A stretch of DNA of 64,000 nt from assembly GCA_002683405.1 (NCBI GenBank), contig NYTH01000057.1, forward strand, positions 1-64,000, in the 5' to 3' direction. Source of the stretch: Salinisphaeraceae bacterium (lineage in GTDB: Bacteria > Pseudomonadota > Gammaproteobacteria > Nevskiales > Salinisphaeraceae). Both the position numbers and the translations under genes were made by a program. The notes under the pieces were generated by a model, which saw nothing but the letters and a program-made list of their open reading frames with translations, searched no databases and was not told the origin of the DNA. Shown piece by piece: positions 1-9,254 of the stretch. The stretch's first letter is position 1. Every line of letters begins with the position of its first letter.

Positions 1-913
1 CGCGCGCTTCGCCCACCAGCACGGCGACGGAATTGGCCATGCAGCGCTGGCCGGCGGCGCCGACCGCCGAGCCGACGAGGTTGTCGATGGTCTGCTGCTT
101 GGGCGCGTCGGGCATGACCACCATGTGGTTCTTGGCGCCGGCAAAGGCCTGACAGCGCTTGAGGTTCTGCGTGGCGGTGCGGTAGATGTAGTGAGCGACC
201 GGCACGGAGCCGACGAAGGACACGGCCTTCACGTCTTCGTGCGCCAGCAGCACGTCCACCTGTTCCTTGCCGCCGTGGACGACCTGCAGTACGTCCGGCG
301 GGAAGCCGGCCTCCAGAAACAGCTCGGCCAGCCGGTTGGGCGTCATCGGGTCCTGCTCGGACGGCTTGAGCACAAAGGTGTTGCCGCAGGCAATGGCCAA
401 GGGGAAGAACCACAGCGGAATCATGGCCGGGAAGTTGAACGGCGTGATGGCCGTGCACACGCCCAGCGGCTCGGTGATGGTGCGGGTATCGATGCCGTTG
501 GCAATCTGCTCGGCGGCTTCACCCATCATGGAGGTGGAGATGTTGCAGGCCTGTTCGACCACTTCAATGCCACGCCACACATCGCCCTTGGCGTCGGCAA
601 AGGTCTTGCCGGTTTCCTTCGCGAGAATCTCGCCCAGCTCGTCGTGATGTTCCTTCAGCAGCGCCTGGTAGCGGAGCATCATGCGGGCGCGCTCGGGTGT
701 GGGCACGTCTTTCCACGTCTTGAAGGCGGCCTTGGCCGACGCGATGGCCTGCTCCATCTCGTCCGGCGTGGTGTTGGGGGCCTGACACAGAACGTCCTGA
801 GTGGCGGGATCGGTCACGTCGATCCAGCTGTCGCAGGATGACTGACGCCACTCGCCGGCGATCAGGTGGGGAATACGCTTGCCTTCCGGGCGGGTTGCGG
901 GATTCGTCGCCAT
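1..913 (-). CDS. mmsA: CoA-acylating methylmalonate-semialdehyde dehydrogenase, 3' part outside window
   Basis: Aldehyde dehydrogenase superfamily enzyme that oxidises (methyl)malonate semialdehyde to propionyl-CoA or acetyl-CoA in valine and beta-alanine breakdown. About 304 N-terminal residues are present; the rest lies left of base 1. Seen: the MmsA-type N-terminus ([10 protein letters not shown]), the [19 protein letters not shown] stretch (residues 157-175), the GSVPVA cofactor loop (235-240) and the catalytic Cys291 in GQRCMA. The ATG at 913 precedes the only N-terminus that matches the family. It fits with the propionate genes acuI-like and prpC further along. Function is by family resemblance. 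Confidence 0.93.
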   Translation of the reverse strand, partial: MATNPATRPEGKRIPHLIAGEWRQSSCDSWIDVTDPATQDVLCQAPNTTPDEMEQAIASAKAAFKTWKDVPTPERARMMLRYQALLKEHHDELGEILAKETGKTFADAKGDVWRGIEVVEQACNISTSMMGEAAEQIANGIDTRTITEPLGVCTAITPFNFPAMIPLWFFPLAIACGNTFVLKPSEQDPMTPNRLAELFLEAGFPPDVLQVVHGGKEQVDVLLAHEDVKAVSFVGSVPVAHYIYRTATQNLKRCQAFAGAKNHMVVMPDAPKQQTIDNLVGSAVGAAGQRCMANSVAVLVGEAR

Positions 914-1003
914 GGGATTCGCCTAGTCTGAGTGAATCGGAATTGGCGGACGATTATAAAGAAGAGCGCCCGCCGGATCAGACCGCCGAAGATAGCAAAT
1001 ATT

Positions 1004-1023
1004 AATTAGCTAGCATACTAATT
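1004..1023. promoter_or_regulatory. AT-rich inverted repeat upstream of mmsA
   Basis: AATTAG, an 8-base spacer, then CTAATT form a perfect inverted repeat in the short AT-rich stretch between mmsA (start 913) and the end of phaC (1113). It lies about 90 bases upstream of the mmsA start. Position and symmetry suggest an operator for mmsA; the binding protein is unknown. Confidence 0.4.
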
Positions 1024-1112
1024 CAGCGGGTGGCGGCTGCCGCGCGCGGTCGGCCGCGGCACCGCCGCAGCAACAATGCGCTGCGGCGGTTGGTCCGTCG
1101 ATACGCGGGGCG

Positions 1113-2801
1113 TCAGATTTTCGGCTCTTCGAACACGTAGGTGCCGGGCGCCGGGTCGAGTGCCGGATATTTCTTGTTGCCCAGCTTTCGGGGGGCGTTC
1201 TTCTGCTCCCCGCTACGCGGCTGGATCCACTCCAGCCAGTATTCCCACCAGGAGCCCTGTTCCTCACGGGCCTGTTCGAGCCACTTGTCCGGATCGGCCG
1301 GTGGATTGTCCGTGTCGTAGCGGAAGTAGCTGGCCTTCGGGTTGCCGGGCGGGTTGACCAGGCTGGCCACATGACCGGCGTTGCTGAGCAGGAAGCGGCT
1401 GTCGCCGCCCAGCAGCTGCGTGGTGCGGTAGCAGGCCTTCCAGGGCGTGAGGTGATCGGTGATGGCGCCGGTAACGAACGCGTCCATCTTCAAACGGCCC
1501 AGATCTACCGGAGATCCCATGACCTTCAGCCGGCCGGGGTTGGGGAAGGGGTTGTCCGAAAACATGTTCAGAAAGTCGTTGTGCAGACCCGCGGGCAGGT
1601 TGGTGCTGTCGTTGTTCCAGGACAGGATGTCGAACTTGGGCGGCGCGTTACCCATGAGGTAGTTGTTGACCCAGAACCCCCACACCAGATCATTCGGCCG
1701 GAACCAGGCGAACAGGCTCTTCAGGTCCTTGCCCTCCAGCACGCCTTTCTTGCGGGAATTCTTTTTGCTTTGTTCGAGCACATGCTCGCTGTTGAGCGCG
1801 CCCACCATGGTGGGCACGTCGAAATCCAGGAGGGTCACCGCATAGCAGATGGCGTTGACGCGATTGTCGCCCTGATCGGCCATGTAGCCGAGCATGGCGG
1901 ACATGGTAATGCCGCCCGCGCAGAAGCCCATCGTGTTCAGGTCGCGCGAGTTGGTGATGTCGCACACCGCGTCCACCGCTTCGAGCAGTGCCGCCACATA
2001 GGTATCGAAATTCCAGTGCGCATGCTGCTTGCCGGGATTGCGCCAGCTGACCACGAAGACCTGCACACCATGCTTGGACGCGTACTCGACGAAACTCTTG
2101 CCGGGCGCCAGGTCCATGAAATAGAACTTGTTGATCTGCGGCGACATGACCAGGATCGGCCGCTTGTAGACCTTCTTGCACTGCGGCTTGTACTGGATGA
2201 TTTCCAGCACCTCGTTTCGAAAGACCACGGCGCCGGGCGATATGCCCAGGTCCTTGCCCACCACGAAGGCATCCCGGTCGACGTGGCGCGGCATGCCGCC
2301 GTTGTGTCGCACATCCTCGACGAAATTCTTCAGGCCGATCAGCACGCTCTTGCCGCGCGTCTCGCGAGCCCGGCGCAGGGCCGTGGGGTTGGTGAAAAGC
2401 AGGTTGGTGGGTGACAGCGTCGAGGTGATCAGATCGCTGAGAATCTCGGCGCGCTCGTGATCCCGCCAGTTCTTTTCCGTGTGAATGCTGTGCTCGACGG
2501 CCTCGCACAGCGCGAAGTAGGCCTGGCCGAGCCGCCTGAAGAACGGATTCTCGCGCCAGGCAGGGTCCTGGAAGCGTTTGTCCTTCGGGTCGATCGTGAT
2601 GTCGGAATTGCCGCGCAAAATGTCGATCAGGTCACGCGCGAGCTCGCGGCTTTCCTCCCTGGCGGCGCTGGCGTCGAACAGCTCATAGGCCGCGGCGAGA
2701 GCGTCTCGGGCGCGCGTCACGGGGCCGGCGCCGGCGGCGCCGATACGGCCGGCGCCAAGCTGGTTCTGCTGCTTGATGGTATTCGTCGTGAAGTTACGCA
2801 T
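1113..2801 (-). CDS. phaC: Polyhydroxyalkanoate synthase
   Basis: Polymerises (R)-3-hydroxyacyl-CoA into polyhydroxyalkanoate storage granules. The 562-residue protein has the PhaC lipase-like box MGFCAGG with nucleophile Cys294, and the partners Asp449 (GAITDHLTPW) and His477 (SNAGHVAS). Length is close to class II enzymes (about 560) and a little short for class I, so the substrate class is left open. A GGAAGGAG sequence lies 13 or so bases ahead of the ATG, rather far. phaA, phaB and phasin genes are not adjacent. It is divergent from a GntP-type permease whose family includes hydroxybutyrate carriers. Confidence 0.94.
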   Translation of the reverse strand: MRNFTTNTIKQQNQLGAGRIGAAGAGPVTRARDALAAAYELFDASAAREESRELARDLIDILRGNSDITIDPKDKRFQDPAWRENPFFRRLGQAYFALCEAVEHSIHTEKNWRDHERAEILSDLITSTLSPTNLLFTNPTALRRARETRGKSVLIGLKNFVEDVRHNGGMPRHVDRDAFVVGKDLGISPGAVVFRNEVLEIIQYKPQCKKVYKRPILVMSPQINKFYFMDLAPGKSFVEYASKHGVQVFVVSWRNPGKQHAHWNFDTYVAALLEAVDAVCDITNSRDLNTMGFCAGGITMSAMLGYMADQGDNRVNAICYAVTLLDFDVPTMVGALNSEHVLEQSKKNSRKKGVLEGKDLKSLFAWFRPNDLVWGFWVNNYLMGNAPPKFDILSWNNDSTNLPAGLHNDFLNMFSDNPFPNPGRLKVMGSPVDLGRLKMDAFVTGAITDHLTPWKACYRTTQLLGGDSRFLLSNAGHVASLVNPPGNPKASYFRYDTDNPPADPDKWLEQAREEQGSWWEYWLEWIQPRSGEQKNAPRKLGNKKYPALDPAPGTYVFEEPKI

Positions 2802-2942
2802 CGTGTCGTGTGTCTCCTTCCGTCGTATGTGGCGGTCGGGCCGCCATCGGTCTGGTTATATTCTGCTTGTTAAGATCGGTCCCCTTGATTACAAATCCTG
2901 CCTCGCTGTGCTCAAGTTGCAAGTGTCCTGCATGCATGAAGA

Positions 2943-4406
2943 ATGCCGGACGGGACAATACGGTCAACGTGGCAAGACCGGTCTGACGGCTGGCCACCCT
3001 GCAGGATATTCGGGGGAAGAGTCATTCTTGGTGTCATCGGAATTGTAGTTTCGCTGCTGCTGCTCATGTGGCTGGCCTACCGCGGTGTGTCCGTCATTAT
3101 TCTGGCGCCGGTGCTCGCGCTGCTGGCCTGTCTGTTTCAGGCCGACAGTCCGCCCCTGCTGGCCACCTATACGCAGGTGTTCATGCAGGCCATGGGCGGC
3201 TTCGCGATCAAGTTCTTCCCCATATTTCTCCTCGGTGCGGTGTTTGGCAAGCTCATGCAGGATTCGGGCTGCGCCCGCGCCATCGCCCTGAGCTTCCGTG
3301 ACTGGCTTGGCGCGCGCCACGCCATCCTCGCCATCGTGCTGGCCTGCGGGCTGCTGGAGTACGGCGGCGTGTCGGCGTTCGTGGTCGCCTTCTCCGTCTA
3401 TCCGCTGGCGGCCGCGCTGTTCCGGGAACTGGATATTCCCAAGCGGCTGCTGGGCGGCACGCTGGCTCTGGGCGCCTTTACCTTCGCCATGACCTGCCTG
3501 CCCGGTACGGCGCAGATTCACAATCTGATTCCGATGTCATATTTCGGCACCACGGCCTTTGCTGCGCCAATCCTGGGCCTTGTAGGGGGTGCCGCCATGG
3601 TGACCGGCGGGGTGACGTGGCTGAACTTCCGGCTGCGCAAGGCCCGCGCGGCGGGCGAGGGCTATGGGGAAGGGCATACGCAGGAACCGGGCAGCCTGGC
3701 AGGCGAGACGCCCCATGTGCTGCTGGCGCTGCTGCCTATTGCCCTCGTGATCGGCGTGAACTACGCCATGGTCGAATACTGGATACCGGGGTGGGACACG
3801 GACTATCTCGCCGGCGAACAGTACGGCGAAACCAGCATCGAAGCGCTGCGGGGTTTCTGGGGCATGATCACCGCGCTGCTGGCCGCCAATATTGCCGTGG
3901 CGGCGATCCATTTCCGCAGCATCGAAACGCTCAACAAGACACTCGGGGCGGGGGCCATGGGCGCGTTGTTACCCACATTCAACACCGCCTCCGAGGTAGG
4001 GTACGGGGCAACAATCGCGTCGCTGGCGGCGTTTGCCGTCGTGCGCGACGCCGTGCTGAACCTGTCGCCCGGCAATCCGCTCATTTCCGAGATGGCGGCG
4101 GTCAACGTGCTGGCGGGCATTACCGGGTCGGCGTCCGGCGGGCTCGGAATAGCGCTCGGGGCGCTGGGCGAAACCTATCTGCAGATGGCGCAGGCCGCCG
4201 GCATCGATCCGGAGATCATGCATCGCATCGCGTCGATGTCTTCCGGCGGGTTCGATTCGCTGCCGCACAACGGCGCCATCATCACGCTGCTGACCATCTG
4301 CGGTCTGACGCATCGCCAGGCCTACGGCGATATTGCGGTGGTTTCCGTGCTGATCCCCTTTCTGGTCACGGCGAGCTGCGTGGTGACCCTGAGCATGGTC
4401 TATTGA
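2943..4406 (+). CDS. GntP-family permease (gluconate or 3-hydroxybutyrate type)
   Basis: Predicted proton-coupled organic-acid importer of the GntP family, which includes gluconate and D-3-hydroxybutyrate permeases. About a dozen hydrophobic segments are visible; typical stretches are MWLAYRGVSVIILAPVLAL near the start and SSGGFDSLPHNGAIITLL near the end. The first ATG (2943) gives 487 residues, but its first 27 are charged and unlike the family. A GGGGGAAG sequence at 3012-3019 sits just before an ATT codon at 3024, which would begin the protein exactly where relatives do; ATG 3066 is the other choice. Being divergent from phaC suggests hydroxybutyrate, which is inference only. Confidence 0.85.
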   Translation: MPDGTIRSTWQDRSDGWPPCRIFGGRVILGVIGIVVSLLLLMWLAYRGVSVIILAPVLALLACLFQADSPPLLATYTQVFMQAMGGFAIKFFPIFLLGAVFGKLMQDSGCARAIALSFRDWLGARHAILAIVLACGLLEYGGVSAFVVAFSVYPLAAALFRELDIPKRLLGGTLALGAFTFAMTCLPGTAQIHNLIPMSYFGTTAFAAPILGLVGGAAMVTGGVTWLNFRLRKARAAGEGYGEGHTQEPGSLAGETPHVLLALLPIALVIGVNYAMVEYWIPGWDTDYLAGEQYGETSIEALRGFWGMITALLAANIAVAAIHFRSIETLNKTLGAGAMGALLPTFNTASEVGYGATIASLAAFAVVRDAVLNLSPGNPLISEMAAVNVLAGITGSASGGLGIALGALGETYLQMAQAAGIDPEIMHRIASMSSGGFDSLPHNGAIITLLTICGLTHRQAYGDIAVVSVLIPFLVTASCVVTLSMVY

Positions 4407-4545
4407 GCCCGTGGCCGCGTGGTTTCCGATGTTTAGTTGCGCCGCGCACTATGTTAGCTTTCGGTGCCTTGCGGCGGTGCACCACTGACACCGTTTCGCA
4501 GACGCTCGCCTTACCCGGCGAATTCGAATGTCGAACAGGAGAAAC

Positions 4546-4845
4546 ATGTTTATGACAGGCAAGCTGATCAAGACCCTGGCCGTCGCATCGCTGGTTATCG
4601 GTGCTGCGGGTTGTTCCAACGACGAAGAAATGCGTGCCCAGATTCAGGAAGCCATGAGCGCTGCCGAATCGGCTCAGAGCACGGCCAACAGCGCGATGAC
4701 CACCGCCAAGGCCGCTGATCAGAAGGCGACGTCCGCGCAGCAGACGGCCGACCAGGCTATCCAGGGCGTGCAGCAGGCCAAGGAATGCTGCCGCGCCAAC
4801 TCGCAGCGGATCGAGAGGGCTTTCGAGCGCTCCAACTACAAGTAA
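4546..4845 (+). CDS. Lpp/OprI-like alanine-zipper outer-membrane lipoprotein
   Basis: Small lipoprotein expected to be lipidated and anchored in the outer membrane. It has a short signal peptide ending in IGAAGC (Cys is the lipid site; Ala replaces the usual Leu at -3), then a long Ala-rich heptad region with STANSA and QKATSAQQTA-type repeats, ending in ERSNYK. The terminal Lys is like that by which Lpp is attached to peptidoglycan. AGGAGA at 4537-4542 favours ATG 4546 or ATG 4552 over ATG 4528. A strong terminator follows directly, so it is probably a single-gene, highly expressed unit. Confidence 0.85.
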   Translation: MFMTGKLIKTLAVASLVIGAAGCSNDEEMRAQIQEAMSAAESAQSTANSAMTTAKAADQKATSAQQTADQAIQGVQQAKECCRANSQRIERAFERSNYK

Positions 4846-4870
4846 GCGCTCGCTCGAAGCGACTCAGAAA

Positions 4871-4896
4871 AACCCCGCTCCGGCGGGGTTTTTTTT
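4871..4896 (+). terminator. Rho-independent terminator after the lipoprotein gene
   Basis: Stem AACCCCGC/GCGGGGTT with a TCCG tetraloop followed by a run of eight T. It lies 25 bases past the lipoprotein stop codon. Confidence 0.93.
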
Positions 4897-4980
4897 GTCC
4901 GTACTGGGTGCGACGTCGGATGCTCGGTTTCCCCGCATCGGCTCCGCCCAGGTTTTCCTGGCGGGCCGCTGTCGTGCGCC

Positions 4981-6024
4981 TTAGTCCCGCCCGAACAAGC
5001 GGCCAAAAAAGCCCGCGCGGGGCTGCTCACGCGTCTGTTCGTCCCCCTTTTCGTCGGTACCGCGGTCCGACGAGGGGCTCTGCGCGGCGTCGTTCGGCGC
5101 GTCGGTTTTCGGCATTTGCCCGACCCGCACCGGCAACCCTGACTGGTTGGCCATGATCTGCTCGGCCTCGTCCCAGTCGATGGGAAAGTCTGGGTGATCG
5201 CGGGTGGCCGCGACGAGCAATTCCACCATGGGCGTGAAGCTCACCACGGCGTCCCGGCCGTCGCCGTCTGGCGGGTGGGCTTCCACGTATAGCGCGCCAT
5301 CCTGCCAGCCCGCCTTGTAGGGCGCCTCGATGATTCGCACGGGCGTGCCGGCGTCGACCAGGTCGAACAGTTGCTCGATGTCTTCGGGAAACAGCCGGAT
5401 ACAGCCGTGCGACACCTTCAGGCCAATGCCGTCGGGCTTGTTGGTGCCGTGCAGCAGATAGGCCGGCAGGCCCAGATAGATGGCGTGGTTGCCCAGCGGA
5501 TTATCGGGGCCGGGCTGCACCACGCGCGGCAGCGGGTCGCCTTTTTCGGCGTGTTCACGACGGATCGATGCGGGCGGGGTCCACGTCGGATTCGCCTTTT
5601 TTCCGGTCACGCGGGTATTGGCTACCGGCGTGCTCCAGCCCTCGCGTCCCACACCCAGCGGGAAGGTCAGCACAACGCCGGTCTGCGCGCTGTCTTCCGG
5701 CGGGTAGTAGTACAGCCGCATCTCGGTGAGGTTGATGACGATCCCCCGGCGCGGGCCCGGCGGCAGCACGAACTGCATGGGGATGACGATGTCGCTGCCC
5801 ACCTCGGGGATGAAGGGGTCAAGCTGCGGATTGGCCAGCGCAATCTCTCGATAGCCCAGATTATGCCGCCGGGCGATGACCGGGAAGGTGTCGCCTTCAC
5901 GCACTTTTGCGATGGCGACGCGGCCGATCAGGTCCTCTCCGGGCGGGGGCAGATCGAAGGTCGCGGCCTGCGCCGATACGCAGCTGGCCAGGATGACCAG
6001 GCACAGCGGAAATCGAATGATCAT
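4981..6024 (-). CDS. L,D-transpeptidase (YkuD) with LysM domain
   Basis: Periplasmic enzyme that makes 3-3 peptidoglycan cross-links or attaches lipoprotein to peptidoglycan. The 347-residue protein has a signal peptide (ending near SAQAA), a LysM-like region (about 37-85, VREGDTFPVIARRHNLGYRE), and a YkuD domain with His192, then SHGCIRL containing Cys208. The C-terminus is polar and low in complexity. The ATG at 6024 is chosen because a signal peptide starts there and because it overlaps the stop codon of the upstream panE-like gene by four bases (ATGA), indicating translational coupling. Confidence 0.92.
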   Translation of the reverse strand: MIIRFPLCLVILASCVSAQAATFDLPPPGEDLIGRVAIAKVREGDTFPVIARRHNLGYREIALANPQLDPFIPEVGSDIVIPMQFVLPPGPRRGIVINLTEMRLYYYPPEDSAQTGVVLTFPLGVGREGWSTPVANTRVTGKKANPTWTPPASIRREHAEKGDPLPRVVQPGPDNPLGNHAIYLGLPAYLLHGTNKPDGIGLKVSHGCIRLFPEDIEQLFDLVDAGTPVRIIEAPYKAGWQDGALYVEAHPPDGDGRDAVVSFTPMVELLVAATRDHPDFPIDWDEAEQIMANQSGLPVRVGQMPKTDAPNDAAQSPSSDRGTDEKGDEQTREQPRAGFFGRLFGRD

Positions 6025-7007
6025 GCGGCTTGCAGTTCCTCGAGCAGTGCGGCGGGGTCCAAGGGCGTCGGAGCGGTCTGGCCGTGACGGGCCTCCACGA
6101 GTTCGACCACGCGCTGATTGACCGGGGCCCGTCGATCCAGCCTGGCTGCCAGATCCACCACGGCGCCGTTGAGAAAGCCTACCTCGGTGACGCGTCCCGC
6201 CTCGAGATCGACGCACATGGACGGATAGGCTTCGTCCGACAGGCCGTTTTTCCGGCGGGCCACCCAGAGCGGCAGAGCCGGCACACGCGCCAGCAGCCAG
6301 CGATACACGCCGTAGGAGACGGGGGCCGGCATGGTATACGGCTGTCCCGCCGCTTCGAGTGTCGCCACCGCCTCATCCAGGCAGAGCAGGTAGGCCTGGC
6401 GCAATTGCGGGTGCGCGAACATGTCGGTGAATCCCGACTGGCACAGAGCACCGATGGCGTTGTTGAGATTGATCAGCAGCTTGCCCCAGCCGCTGCCCGG
6501 CGCGGCGGCGCGCGCCTTGAGGCCTGTCCCGCGAAACAGCTTGAGAGCGTCCCGACCCGTCGTCTCCACGATCAGCTCGGCCGCCGTATTGAGCTGAATA
6601 TGCAGCGGCGCAACCACGCGCATGTTCGACATGACATACACCGGCGCGCAGGGCTGCCCGGGCAGCGCCTGGGCAATGACCTGTTCCGCGCCGACGCCGT
6701 TGACGCAAGGCAGCACCAGGCAGTTATCGGGCAGCTGTCCCGCCAGCGAGGCCGCCACGTCCGGCAGCTGGGCGCGTTTGGTGCAGATGAACACGCGGCT
6801 GGCATCAGCGTACGCCGGGCGGCTGGTGATTCGCGGCGACGGTAGCCGCATCGTGGCACCGGCGCCCGGCCGGTCGATACGCAGGCGGTCGCTGTCGTAG
6901 TTCGAGCGGCGCTGCGGGCGCACTACCAGCGTCGGCTGATGTCCGGCGGCGGTGAGGTAGCCGGCGATGAAAGTACCGACGGCGCCGGCGCCAATAACGT
7001 AGTTCAT
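6021..7007 (-). CDS. panE: Ketopantoate reductase-family (ApbA/PanE) protein
   Basis: Predicted NADPH-dependent 2-dehydropantoate 2-reductase, a pantothenate/CoA pathway step. It has an N-terminal Rossmann motif GAGAVGTFIAG (residues 6-16) and a C-terminal ApbA helical domain including KLLINLNNAIGAL with the family's conserved Lys and Asn pattern. The family also contains paralogues of unknown substrate, and no other pantothenate gene is close, so the exact reaction is not certain. It is first in a two-gene unit with the L,D-transpeptidase (ATGA overlap). Confidence 0.8.
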   Translation of the reverse strand: MNYVIGAGAVGTFIAGYLTAAGHQPTLVVRPQRRSNYDSDRLRIDRPGAGATMRLPSPRITSRPAYADASRVFICTKRAQLPDVAASLAGQLPDNCLVLPCVNGVGAEQVIAQALPGQPCAPVYVMSNMRVVAPLHIQLNTAAELIVETTGRDALKLFRGTGLKARAAAPGSGWGKLLINLNNAIGALCQSGFTDMFAHPQLRQAYLLCLDEAVATLEAAGQPYTMPAPVSYGVYRWLLARVPALPLWVARRKNGLSDEAYPSMCVDLEAGRVTEVGFLNGAVVDLAARLDRRAPVNQRVVELVEARHGQTAPTPLDPAALLEELQAA

Positions 7008-7034
7008 GGAGAATCAGCCGGGCCCGGCCGCAAT

Positions 7035-7703
7035 CTAGGGAGCCAGCCGGGTGGTCGACCAGCCGTCGTCGGTGCGCTGGAAGACGATGCGATCATGCAG
7101 GCGGCTTTCACGGCCCTGCCAGAACTCCACCTCATCCGGCACGACACGGTAGCCGCCCCACTGGTCGGGTCGGGGAATATCGCCGTCGCCGAAGCGGGCT
7201 TCGATCGCCTTGACGCGGGCTTCCAGCGCTTCGCGCGATTCTATGGGTCGGCTCTGCGGCGACGCGTGCGCGCCAATTCGGCTACCGCGGGGCCGGCTGT
7301 CGTAGTACTCGGTCGAGGCCTGGGGGTCCAGCTTCTCGACCGTCCCGCGAATCCTGACCTGCCGCTCCAGCCGGTCCCACCAGAACACCAGCGCCGCGTG
7401 GGCGTTGTCCGCCAGTTCGCGGCCTTTGCGGCTTTCGTAATTGGTGAAAAAGCGGAAGCCGCTGGCGTCGAAGCCCTTCAGCAGGACGACCCGCGCCGAT
7501 GGCTGACCGTCAGGCGTGGCGGTGGCCAGCGTCATGGCCGTGGGCTCGAGCAATCCGGCATCAAGGGCCTGGTCGAACCAGTTGGAGAACAGTTGGATAG
7601 GGTCGCGCGGGAGGCGGTCGGCCTCGAGGTCCCTGCGGTCCAGGCGGGTGATCCAGCCCGGGATGGGCTGGCTATCGGGAGAGTCGGTTTTGCGTTGAGT
7701 CAT
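7035..7703 (-). CDS. pdxH: Pyridoxamine 5'-phosphate oxidase
   Basis: FMN-dependent oxidase converting pyridoxine or pyridoxamine 5'-phosphate to pyridoxal phosphate. The 222-residue length is normal. Family blocks seen: [20 protein letters not shown] (FMN site), [18 protein letters not shown], the [16 protein letters not shown] loop, and the C-terminal [20 protein letters not shown] block. Twenty-seven bases separate it from the panE-like gene on the same strand, so it may be cotranscribed. Confidence 0.96.
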   Translation of the reverse strand: MTQRKTDSPDSQPIPGWITRLDRRDLEADRLPRDPIQLFSNWFDQALDAGLLEPTAMTLATATPDGQPSARVVLLKGFDASGFRFFTNYESRKGRELADNAHAALVFWWDRLERQVRIRGTVEKLDPQASTEYYDSRPRGSRIGAHASPQSRPIESREALEARVKAIEARFGDGDIPRPDQWGGYRVVPDEVEFWQGRESRLHDRIVFQRTDDGWSTTRLAP

Positions 7704-7796
7704 GACCGCGCCAGTTTAACGCGGCGGAGGGGTGGTCTTCATCAGGTCGGCCCGGCGTTCATGGCGAACACCGGGCCGACGGTGTCGGGCGGGTGG

Positions 7797-8012
7797 CTAT
7801 TCGTCGCCATCCATGTGGAAGCCGACCTTGACGCTCACCTGCCAGTGGGCAATCTTGCCGTCCTCGAGGTGGCCGCGGGTTTCGGTCACCTTGAACCAGC
7901 GCAATTTGCGCAGGCGCTTGCTCGCCTCCGCAATCGCCTTGGCCACGGCGTCGTCACTGCTTTCCGAGGATGATCCGACGACTTCTACAACCTTGTAGAT
8001 ATTGTCACTCAC
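7797..8012 (-). CDS. Dodecin (flavin-storage protein)
   Basis: Small protein forming hollow dodecamers that bind flavin. All 71 residues match the family: start DNIYKVVEVVGSSSES, middle AIAEASKRLRKLRWFKVTE containing the flavin-contacting Trp, and end GHLEDGKIAHWQVSVKVGF. It sits next to the FMN enzyme pdxH on the same strand, which fits flavin handling. Confidence 0.95.
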   Translation of the reverse strand: MSDNIYKVVEVVGSSSESSDDAVAKAIAEASKRLRKLRWFKVTETRGHLEDGKIAHWQVSVKVGFHMDGDE

Positions 8013-8171
8013 TGCCTGTGTTCCTTTTCCGTGGAATGAACCGGCGACACTAAGTGCCGGTCGAGGTGCTGCTCAATACGTAGCTTCACTCAGGCTGTTT
8101 TTTCGCCCGGGGCACACTGCCTGAACAGGACAGTCGTGCTAGCCTTCCGGCCACTTCGAAAGGGATGAAGC

Positions 8172-9164
8172 ATGCAGGCTCTACGCATCTACAAGACTGA
8201 CGACGGCACGCAGGCGCGGCTCGAGCAGATGGACCAGAACGATCTGTCCGAGGGCAACGTGCTGATTCGCGTGCGCTACTCCAGCGTCAACTACAAGGAC
8301 GCGCTGGCCGTGACAGGCAAGGGCAAGATTCTCTGGCGCCACCCCCTGAACGGCGGTATCGACGCCGCCGGCGCAGTGGAACAATCGGAGGATGACCGCT
8401 TCGCGCCGGGCGATGAAGTCGTCGTGACCGGCTACCACCTGAGCGAGAACCGCGATGGCGGCTACGCCGAGTACCTGCGCGTGCCGGCCGAGTGCGTCGT
8501 GCCGCTGCCGGCGGGTCTGAGCCTGTACGAGAGTATGGCGATCGGTACGGCCGGCTTTACGGCGGGGTTTGCCCTGCGCCGGCTCGGCGACAATCACCTG
8601 CGGCCCGACATGGGGCCGATCGCGGTGACCGGTGCGACCGGCGGCGTGGGCTCCTACGCGATCGACATGCTCAGCAAGGCCGGCTTCGACGTCACGGCCG
8701 TGACACGCAAGGCCGACCGCGCCGGCGATTATCTGAAGTCGCTGGGGGCGTCGCGGGTCATCGACCCGGAGGAGATCCTGGAGGGCGGACGCAAACCGCT
8801 GGGCACCATTCATTATGGCGGGGGCGTGGACAGCGTCGGCGGGCCATTATTGGCGGCGCTGGCGCCGCAGGTGCGGCAATACGGAAGTATTGCGGCCGTG
8901 GGGCTGGCCGGTGGATTCAAGCTGGAAACCACCGTGATGCCCTTTATACTGCGCGGTGTGAATCTGCTGGGCATTCATTCCGTGGAGTGCCCCATGCCCT
9001 GGCGCCAGCAGATCTGGGAAGATCTGGCCGGCCGGCACAAGCCGGATCACCTCGACAGCATTGCCACGCAGACGGTCGGCCTGAAGGATCTGCCGGATGT
9101 CTGCGAATCCATCGTGGCCGGCGACATCGTCGGCCGCACCGTGGTCGATATCGACAAGGCCTGA
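8172..9164 (+). CDS. acuI: AcuI/YhdH-type acrylyl-CoA reductase
   Basis: NADPH-dependent medium-chain dehydrogenase/reductase of the YhdH/AcuI group, whose members reduce acrylyl-CoA to propionyl-CoA. No zinc ligands are evident. Seen: SSVNYKDALAVTGKGKI near residues 36-52, YHLSENRDGGYAEY, and the nucleotide-binding TGATGGVGSYAIDML. The 330-residue length is typical. It lies 90 bases before prpC on the same strand, a natural pairing because 2-methylcitrate synthase consumes propionyl-CoA. The exact substrate is inferred from the subfamily. Confidence 0.82.
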   Translation: MQALRIYKTDDGTQARLEQMDQNDLSEGNVLIRVRYSSVNYKDALAVTGKGKILWRHPLNGGIDAAGAVEQSEDDRFAPGDEVVVTGYHLSENRDGGYAEYLRVPAECVVPLPAGLSLYESMAIGTAGFTAGFALRRLGDNHLRPDMGPIAVTGATGGVGSYAIDMLSKAGFDVTAVTRKADRAGDYLKSLGASRVIDPEEILEGGRKPLGTIHYGGGVDSVGGPLLAALAPQVRQYGSIAAVGLAGGFKLETTVMPFILRGVNLLGIHSVECPMPWRQQIWEDLAGRHKPDHLDSIATQTVGLKDLPDVCESIVAGDIVGRTVVDIDKA

Positions 9165-9254
9165 CACGGCAGGCCGAATCAGGGACCGTCAGGCTTGCGG
9201 CCAAGTCGAGCCTGGGGCTACAGCAATAAAACGCCAAAAGACAGGAGTTGAAGG

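Noticed and set aside
3069-3301. Small plus-strand frames inside the permease gene
   Set aside because: Out-of-frame Arg/Ala/Pro-rich shadows of the GntP gene with no independent signals.
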